Positions 1 to 4,166 of a DNA stretch of 5,189 nucleotides are shown here, piece after piece. The stretch is taken from the NCBI GenBank assembly GCA_910579335.1, contig CAJTUQ010000045.1, positions 1 through 5,189 on the forward strand, read 5' to 3'. Under the pieces are notes generated by a model, which did no database searches, had not been told where the DNA came from, and was given only the letters and a program-made list of their open reading frames with translations. Numbering within the stretch: position 1 is the first letter of the stretch; the number at the start of each line of letters is the position of its first letter. The stretch is from an uncultured Dorea sp. GTDB lineage: Bacteria > Bacillota > Clostridia > Lachnospirales > Lachnospiraceae. The position numbers and the translations under genes are program-made.

Positions 1-8
1 TTTTTGAA

Positions 9-350
9 TTGAAAAGGACGATGGAGATTTTCTACGGCTTTGGCAAAGGAGGAAAAGATATTTCCCCGGATACGATATTGAACGACTTAAAGCCCTACAT
101 GAATCCGGATGAGCAGGAAATGATGGAACAGATGGAGGGCATGAAAAATATGATGGAAATGATGCAGCAGATGCAGCAGGCGCAAACCGGCTCCGAAAAT
201 GCCGGCGAAAGTTCGGCCTCCTTCGACTTCCTGAAAGGAATGATGGATCCGGAACAGCAAAATATGTTTGACATGTACAATAACATTTTCAGCAGCGCAC
301 TCAATTCTGCGGATTCTGACACCGAGAAAGGAGAGAAAGATTATGAATGA
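9..350 (+). CDS. Methionine-rich small protein of unknown function, 5' end uncertain
   Basis: I do not recognise a named family. The reading frame is open from base 3 with no upstream stop in the window, so the true start may lie outside; the TTG at 9 gives 113 residues. The ATG at 21 is a poor start because the only purine run (AAAGGA, 13-18) ends two bases before it. Residues 31-55 hold ten methionines, spaced mostly 3-4 apart (38, 42, 45, 48/49, 52, 55), as expected for one face of an amphipathic helix. A Gly/Ser/Glu-rich linker follows (about 60-71). A second helix (about 72-98) opens with DPEQQNM, echoing NPDEQEM at 32-38. The C-terminal tail is acidic and charged. There is no signal peptide or membrane segment in the visible part. 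The stop overlaps the next gene by 8 bases, suggesting translational coupling and a shared role. Being a real gene is well supported by this coupling; its function is unknown. Confidence 0.7.
   Translation: MKRTMEIFYGFGKGGKDISPDTILNDLKPYMNPDEQEMMEQMEGMKNMMEMMQQMQQAQTGSENAGESSASFDFLKGMMDPEQQNMFDMYNNIFSSALNSADSDTEKGEKDYE
327..333 (+). promoter_or_regulatory. Ribosome-binding site for the second small gene
   Basis: AAAGGAG lies 9 bases before the ATG at 343, inside the end of the preceding gene. It decides the start of the 92-residue protein against a longer in-frame start at 268, which has no comparable site and would overlap the upstream gene by more than 80 bases. Confidence 0.75.
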
Positions 351-621
351 ATGGATGAACCACCCGGCAATGGAAAACATTGACCCAATAAAGCTTGAAT
401 TAATTAAGACAGCGGCAAAACAGACGGAGGGGAAAAGCGGAAAATCACTCGCTCCGATTATGATGGCGCTCATCACAAACGCCAACAAAAAAGGCATTCA
501 ATTTTCATCCGATGAGGTATCACTCATCATCAGCATCCTGAAAGAGGGCAAGCCGAAAGAAGAACAGGAGCAGATGGAAAATATGATAAAAATGGTGACC
601 TCTTATATGAAAAAAGGATAA
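343..621 (+). CDS. Conserved small helical protein of unknown function
   Basis: A 92-residue soluble protein with no signal peptide or membrane helix. I have an impression, unverified, of similar small proteins in Lachnospiraceae, but I know no function. Visible parts: an N-terminal segment with HPAMENIDP (7-15); a predicted helix, about 16-27; a Gly/Ser/Lys turn, TEGKSGKS (28-35); a hydrophobic helix, about 36-48 (APIMMALI); and FSSDEVSLIISILKEGK (54-70), which reads as a helix. The C-terminal helix contains PKEEQEQMENM (71-81), resembling the PDEQEM and PEQQNM motifs of the gene before it. It has several methionines and a basic C-terminus (KKG). The start at 343 is chosen by the AAAGGAG site and the ATGA-like overlap with the previous stop. 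The two proteins could bind each other through methionine-rich helices; this is inference only. Confidence 0.78.
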   Translation: MNEWMNHPAMENIDPIKLELIKTAAKQTEGKSGKSLAPIMMALITNANKKGIQFSSDEVSLIISILKEGKPKEEQEQMENMIKMVTSYMKKG

Positions 622-625
622 AAAC

Positions 626-654
626 TTGGAAAATACCCTCTTTTTTTCTAATAT
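626..654 (+). promoter_or_regulatory. Candidate sigma-A type promoter for the truA homologue
   Basis: TTGGAA (626-631) and TAATAT (649-654) are separated by 17 bases; each box matches the consensus at 4 of 6 positions. Transcription would begin near 661 and give a leader of about 50 bases before the ATG at 711. An alternative -10, TATAAG (652-657), is closer to consensus but has a 20-base spacer. The T-run at 641-647 lies in the spacer. Support is sequence match and position only. Confidence 0.35.
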
Positions 655-698
655 AAGATTTGATATACTTATTCAAATGCAAAATGCTTGAGACAGAT

Positions 699-704
699 AA
701 GGAG
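699..704 (+). promoter_or_regulatory. Ribosome-binding site fixing the truA start at 711
   Basis: AAGGAG ends 6 bases before the ATG at 711. The protein from this ATG begins MRNIKLTIEYDG, matching the usual TruA N-terminus. A longer in-frame start at 660 (TTG) would add 17 residues with no family resemblance and has no ribosome-binding site. Confidence 0.85.
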
Positions 705-710
705 AATTAT

Positions 711-1448
711 ATGAGAAACATAAAGCTTACTATAGAATACGACGGAAGCCGTTATCAAGGCTGGACGCGACTGGGAAAAAATGAATCTAACAATACGATT
801 TCCAATAAAATCCTTGAGGTATTAAAGAAAATGACCGGCGAAGAGATAGAAGAATTTAACTGCGGCTGCCGGACAGAGGCCGGTGTCCACGCTTACGCCC
901 AAGTCGCTAATTTTAAAATGGCGAATAACGCTAAAATCCAGGACGTCAAGCATTACCTCAACCGCTATCTCCCGATGGATATTGCGATTACAGATGTAAA
1001 GGAAGTGCCGGAACGTTTCCACGCCCAGTTAAATGCCGTGTCCAAAACTTATGTCTACCGGATGACCGTCTCTGACGTTCCCAGCGTGTTTGACCGCAAA
1101 CACACCTATCACTGCTTCCGCACTCCGGATAAGCAGCTGATGCAGGACGCCGCCTGGCTGCTTACCGGCGTACATGATTTCAGAAATTTCTCCACTGTGA
1201 AAAAAGCGAAGTCAACGGTGCGTGAAGTGTATGAAATCGAAATATACGGCGACGGCGAAGAGATGCAGATTCTTATCAGCGCCGACGACTTTCTCCATAA
1301 TATGGCAAGAATTATGATAGCAACTTTGCTGGAAATTGGCTTGGGCATGAGACAGGCCGATGAAATCGACGAAATCTTTGACGGAGAACTGATTGCAAGC
1401 GCACCCTGCGACCCAAAGGGGCTGTATCTGCAGGAAATCACTTACTGA
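711..1448 (+). CDS. truA: TruA-family tRNA pseudouridine synthase with Glu at the catalytic Asp position
   Basis: A 245-residue protein, normal length for TruA, which isomerises uridines 38-40 in the tRNA anticodon arm. Family features seen: IEYDGSRYQGW (8-18); the active-site loop RTEAGVHA (54-61); FHAQLNA (103-109); the active-site Tyr in KTYVY (Tyr114); GVHDFRNF (153-160); the helix FLHNMARIMIATLLEIG (194-210), with Arg200 matching the Arg of the usual MVR; and the C-terminal AP-x3-KGLYL (231-240). What is odd: the loop is normally GRTDAGVHA, and the Asp is the essential residue of all pseudouridine synthases; here codon 876-878 is GAG (Glu56). Other near-invariant positions also differ: GWQ is GWT (19), FHAR is FHAQ (106), and MVRxxVG is MARxxIA (199-204). 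The frame is intact, so this is not a decayed gene. Inference: a second, diverged TruA paralogue that may modify another site, work poorly or only bind RNA. The family call is very sure; canonical activity is doubtful. It is the last gene before a terminator. Confidence 0.9.
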   Translation: MRNIKLTIEYDGSRYQGWTRLGKNESNNTISNKILEVLKKMTGEEIEEFNCGCRTEAGVHAYAQVANFKMANNAKIQDVKHYLNRYLPMDIAITDVKEVPERFHAQLNAVSKTYVYRMTVSDVPSVFDRKHTYHCFRTPDKQLMQDAAWLLTGVHDFRNFSTVKKAKSTVREVYEIEIYGDGEEMQILISADDFLHNMARIMIATLLEIGLGMRQADEIDEIFDGELIASAPCDPKGLYLQEITY

Positions 1449-1506
1449 TTTTATATATCCGCAATCGCGTCTTTAAGGCGCAGCAGACGGCCGCCTGGAT
1501 ATAAAT

Positions 1507-1547
1507 ATAGAGCCGGACACAGAATTTTACTCTGTATCCGGCTCTAT
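1507..1547. terminator. Bidirectional rho-independent-type terminator between convergent genes
   Basis: The arms are 1507-1523 (ATAGAGCCGGACACAGA) and 1531-1547 (TCTGTATCCGGCTCTAT) around the 7-base loop ATTTTAC. All 17 positions pair except C1518 with A1536, which is a mismatch in the plus-strand RNA but a G-U wobble in the minus-strand RNA. The GC-rich core is GAGCCGG/CCGGCTC. The T-tracts are weak: TTCTATT follows on the plus side, and ATTTATAT is read on the minus side. It lies 58 bases past the truA stop and 34 bases past the transporter stop, as expected for a shared terminator. Confidence 0.85.
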
Positions 1548-1581
1548 TCTATTGCTACAGTATATTTTTGAACCCTGTATT

Positions 1582-2976
1582 TTAGAAAATGCCAAAGGAC
1601 TGCACCAAAAGAACAAACAAAAGAATCGGTGCGATATACTTAATCATCGCAATATAAAGACCCTTTCTTCCGAACTTATAGCCTCCAATCGTCACTTCGT
1701 CAATAACCGTCTCCGGTTTTGCGACCCATCCGATTAAAATACATGTGCACAGTGCAACTAACGGCATAAAGATATTATTGCTGAGATAATCCATAATATC
1801 AAGCACCTGTCCCACCGTTCCGTTAGGAAGCTCAAATTCAAAGTATATCTTATTGTATCCAAGGCATACGATTAGTCCGAAAATAAGAGAATAAACCGTT
1901 ACGATTGTCGTACTCTTTCTTCTTGAATAATGGAATTTATCCATAATACTGGACACGATTGCCTCCATGACAGACACCGCCGACGTAACCGCCGCAAAAA
2001 TTACCATCAGGAAAAACAAAATCCCGATAAAACCGCCGGCTTTTCCCATCGCCTGAAATACCTTCGGCAGAGACACGAACATCAGTCCAGGTCCCGCGGA
2101 CATCCCCTCCAGGCCCATAAACGTAAATACCGCCGGGATAATCATCATACCTGCAAGCAGCGCTACCAGCGTATCAAAAAACTCAATCTGGTTGATGGAC
2201 TTCATAAGATTCGTATCCTTTTTCGCATAGGAGCCGTAAGCGACCATAATCCCCATCGCCACACTGATGGAGAAGAACAGCTGTCCCATAGCATCCATAA
2301 GGATTACGAAGAACTTTTTCACCGTTACGCCGGTAAAGTCAGGAATCAAATAAATCTTAAGCCCCTCAAGTCCTGTCCTTGTCACACCGTCCGCATCCGT
2401 ATGGCTCAGCGTCAATGAAAAGAATCCGATTCCTATTACAAGAACAAAGAGAATAGGCATCAGCACTTTGCTGTAATTCTCAATTCCTTTGTTTACGCCG
2501 TTATATACGACAAAGGCAACTGCCGCAAGAAAAACCACCATCCAGATAATCGGCGCCCACTGGCTTGTAATATACCCCGTAAAATATCCGTCTGCCGCAG
2601 TCTTTGTTCCATTTCCCACTACAAATTCCGCAAAATACTTCAATACCCATCCACCGATGGTACAGTAATACGGAAGAATGATAATCGGTACCAGCCATGC
2701 AAAAAACCCTATAAAACGCCAGTTCTTATGAATCTTTCCATAAGCCGTGAGCGGCCCCTGCGCCGTCTTTCTCCCGATTGCAATCTCTGTCGTCAGAAGT
2801 GCAAAACCAAAAGTCAGCGCCAAAATAATATATAGGCAGATAAATAATCCTCCGCCCCCTTTTGCCGCAAGATATGGGAATCGCCAAATATTTCCCAATC
2901 CGACCGCGCTTCCTGCCGCCGCCAGTACGAATCCTACTGAACCCGTAAAATTACTTCTTTTTCCATGTGTCTCCAA
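1582..2976 (-). CDS. Sodium-dependent transporter, NSS/SNF family (amino-acid type symporter)
   Basis: A 464-residue membrane protein of the neurotransmitter:sodium symporter family, which uses the sodium gradient to import amino acids or related small molecules. Helix 1 carries the hallmark GSAVGLGNIWRFPY (22-35); this unwound segment contributes to sodium and substrate binding in LeuT. Helix 6 has the broken FFSISVAMGI (234-243). Helix 8 has AAVTSAVSVMEA (328-339), whose Thr-Ser matches the second sodium site of LeuT. Approximate helices: 11-33, 43-65, 87-117, 143-158, 170-190, 221-248, 265-288, 314-345, 357-373, 400-418, 440-462. That makes 11, as in bacterial MhsT-like members, which lack helix 12. 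The start is the TTG at 2976, 9 bases after AGGAGG; the nearby ATG at 2966 is out of frame. Substrate cannot be read from sequence; tryptophan/tyrosine-type amino acids are typical of the group. The frame is intact. The gene ends at the shared terminator and lies downstream of the patatin gene on the same strand. Confidence 0.93.
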   Translation of the reverse strand: METHGKRSNFTGSVGFVLAAAGSAVGLGNIWRFPYLAAKGGGGLFICLYIILALTFGFALLTTEIAIGRKTAQGPLTAYGKIHKNWRFIGFFAWLVPIIILPYYCTIGGWVLKYFAEFVVGNGTKTAADGYFTGYITSQWAPIIWMVVFLAAVAFVVYNGVNKGIENYSKVLMPILFVLVIGIGFFSLTLSHTDADGVTRTGLEGLKIYLIPDFTGVTVKKFFVILMDAMGQLFFSISVAMGIMVAYGSYAKKDTNLMKSINQIEFFDTLVALLAGMMIIPAVFTFMGLEGMSAGPGLMFVSLPKVFQAMGKAGGFIGILFFLMVIFAAVTSAVSVMEAIVSSIMDKFHYSRRKSTTIVTVYSLIFGLIVCLGYNKIYFEFELPNGTVGQVLDIMDYLSNNIFMPLVALCTCILIGWVAKPETVIDEVTIGGYKFGRKGLYIAMIKYIAPILLFVLLVQSFGIF

Positions 2977-2985
2977 AATAACTTA

Positions 2986-2991
2986 CCTCCT
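2986..2991 (-). promoter_or_regulatory. Ribosome-binding site that selects a TTG start for the transporter
   Basis: On the minus strand AGGAGG is followed by 9 bases and then TTG (2976-2974). The protein from this TTG, METHGKRSNFTGSVGF, fits the short N-terminus of NSS proteins. The only nearby ATG (2966-2964) is in another frame and lies 19 bases from this site. An optimal site therefore compensates for a weak start codon. Confidence 0.85.
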
Positions 2992-2998
2992 GTACTTC

Positions 2999-3016
2999 CT
3001 CTCTGAACTCTCTGAA
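2999..3016. repeat. Tandem direct repeat, two perfect 9-base units, in the transporter leader
   Basis: CTCTCTGAA occurs twice back to back (2999-3007 and 3008-3016); in the transporter sense strand this is TTCAGAGAG twice. It lies directly upstream of the AGGAGG ribosome-binding site and downstream of the candidate -10 box, so it would be in the untranslated leader. Two units may be chance or a slippage product; a regulatory role is unproven. Confidence 0.8.
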
Positions 3017-3033
3017 ATGTTTCCTTTCGTATA

Positions 3034-3062
3034 ACGATAATGCGGGAGCCGTTTTCTCCCAA
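3034..3062 (-). promoter_or_regulatory. Candidate promoter for the NSS transporter
   Basis: On the minus strand TTGGGA (3062-3057) and TATCGT (3039-3034) are separated by 17 bases, each matching the sigma-A consensus at 4 of 6 positions. Transcription from near 3027 would give a leader of about 50 bases containing a tandem 9-base repeat and the AGGAGG site. The spacer also holds a small inverted repeat, GGGAG/CTCCC (3044-3048 and 3056-3060). No terminator is visible between the patatin stop and this point, so read-through from the patatin gene is also possible. Confidence 0.3.
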
Positions 3063-3146
3063 ACCGTAATTCCTTCCCTTCCTCCTTCCCGTCAGATAAC
3101 AATATGCATATGGCCGTACTTTTCGTCCACTCAGAGTATGATTTTT

Positions 3147-4004
3147 TTATTTCTCCAAGTATCTGCACAGCTCATCATACCTTTTTTCCATAGATTCATA
3201 CCCGTGCTCATAAAACTGCATCAGGATGTCATACCGCTTTTCCAGCCTTGAAACAGGCGGAATCGTCGGGCGCAGCACAAAAATCTCCCCGCGTTTTTCC
3301 AATTCATTTACTTTAAGCACTGCTTGATTATATTCAAAATTACGGCGTATTGCCGCCCTTGCAAGCTTTGGATAGTTTTTATAAGCTTTCCGGTAAAGAT
3401 TAGCCGTCGTCCTGTTCGTCATCTTCTTTTTATAGCCCGGATTCCTTGTCAATATCAGGACGATCTTCCCATTGCCCGTCAAAAGAGCCCTGCCGATGGG
3501 AATCGAATCCGCCAGCCCACCGTCCAGGTACGGTATACCGTCTATATTTACCATAGGCGCAACCAGCGGCATACTGCTCGAAGCCCTGCAGATTCTCATT
3601 AGCCTCTCCCTGTCGTGCCGTTCCGTCATATATTGCGCTTTTCCGGTGACACAGTTGGTCACCACCATCTCACACTCCATCTCTGAAGCAAAATAGGTTT
3701 CATAGTCGAACGGAAACAGCTCGTTCGGGTATTTGTCAAAAATCAAATCCATATCCAAAAGGCTCTTTTTGCGGATAATCTTTCGGATACCGCTGTAGTA
3801 ATCATATTCTTTTTCTTTATGAATCATACAATCCCTTGTTCTGCCCGGCTGTCTCGATACATAATCCACTCCGTTGCATGAACCTGCCGATACCCCGATT
3901 ACATGGGACAGATAAAGCTCCTTCTCCATCAAAAAGTCCAGTGCCCCTGATGTGAACACGCCCCTTGTGGCGCCGCCTTCCAACACTAATGTACCTGTCG
4001 TCAT
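3147..4004 (-). CDS. Patatin-like phospholipase family protein (YjjU-like)
   Basis: A 285-residue, probably cytoplasmic, serine lipid acyl hydrolase of the patatin family. The oxyanion loop is EGGATRG (9-15). The nucleophile elbow is GVSAG (37-41) with Ser39. The catalytic Asp is in DGGLADSIP (161-169) as Asp161; Ser and Asp form the dyad of the family. ASSSMPLVAP (141-150) is the conserved segment before the Asp, and DYVSRQPGR (47-55) resembles the SYVSxQxGR of YjjU-like members. All catalytic elements are intact and the length is usual for this subgroup. There is no signal peptide or membrane helix; the C-terminal third is basic and helical (NLYRKAYKNYP and later). The start ATG at 4004 is preceded by AAGGAG (4016-4021), 11 bases away. 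Substrates are unknown; family members cleave fatty acyl esters of phospholipids or lysophospholipids. It is divergent from the ABC-F gene and upstream of the transporter on the same strand, with a 170-base gap. Confidence 0.92.
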   Translation of the reverse strand: MTTGTLVLEGGATRGVFTSGALDFLMEKELYLSHVIGVSAGSCNGVDYVSRQPGRTRDCMIHKEKEYDYYSGIRKIIRKKSLLDMDLIFDKYPNELFPFDYETYFASEMECEMVVTNCVTGKAQYMTERHDRERLMRICRASSSMPLVAPMVNIDGIPYLDGGLADSIPIGRALLTGNGKIVLILTRNPGYKKKMTNRTTANLYRKAYKNYPKLARAAIRRNFEYNQAVLKVNELEKRGEIFVLRPTIPPVSRLEKRYDILMQFYEHGYESMEKRYDELCRYLEK

Positions 4005-4166
4005 AGATCTGCACTCTCCTTACTGTCAAAATATCGAATCATCTCTTGCCATTTGCGTTTAGATTTGTTAAGATAAGCCTTACATGCAAAATATTTTTCA
4101 ACATAATATTAATATCATACCACAGGAAACTTAAATAGTCCAATCTTTATTATAAGGAGTAAAAAA
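4005..4166. promoter_or_regulatory. Divergent AT-rich promoter region between patatin and ABC-F genes
   Basis: This 162-base gap must hold the promoters of both divergent genes, yet I see no box pair of good quality on either strand. The plus strand has -10-like TAATAT (4104-4109) and TATCAT (4113-4118) without a good -35 at the right distance. The minus strand has TTGAAA (4101-4096) with only a poor -10 about 19-20 bases on. The 10-base palindrome ATATTAATAT lies at 4106-4115. A 16-codon open frame (4084-4134) is discussed as a finding. The AAGGAG sites of the two genes flank the region, at 4016-4021 (minus) and 4154-4159 (plus). Confidence 0.5.

Noticed and set aside
87..497. Minus-strand open frames opposite the small gene pair, apparently hydrophobic with many His/Phe
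   Set aside because: The composition is the mirror of Met- and Glu-rich codons on the plus strand; no start signal is visible. Shadows of the real genes.
609..648. Possible terminator after the small gene pair: GAAAAAAGGA (609-618) pairs with TCTTTTTTTC (639-648) before truA
   Set aside because: The stem is almost all A-U with one wobble and a 20-base loop, and the T-run is inside the stem rather than after it. Not convincing as an intrinsic terminator.
1930..2418. Long plus-strand open frame of 162 codons opposite the transporter
   Set aside because: Lies wholly antisense to a clear NSS gene, has an implausible His/Arg-rich composition and no ribosome-binding site; an antisense shadow.
3044..3060. 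Hairpin GGGAG/CTCCC as a terminator for the patatin transcript
   Set aside because: Only 5 pairs with no T-run on either side; overlaps a candidate promoter spacer.
3102..3111. Ten-base palindrome ATATGCATAT in the gap between patatin and transporter
   Set aside because: Short, AT-rich and without a second copy in the window; no basis to call it an operator.
2983..3168. Minus-strand open frame of 61 codons bridging the patatin end and the transporter leader
   Set aside because: Starts inside the patatin coding region in another frame, lacks a ribosome-binding site and resembles no protein.
4024..4029. Perfect -35 hexamer TTGACA on the minus strand upstream of the patatin gene
   Set aside because: A -10 box 17 bases on would overlap the patatin start codon, so the transcript would lack the ribosome-binding site. 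Probably chance.
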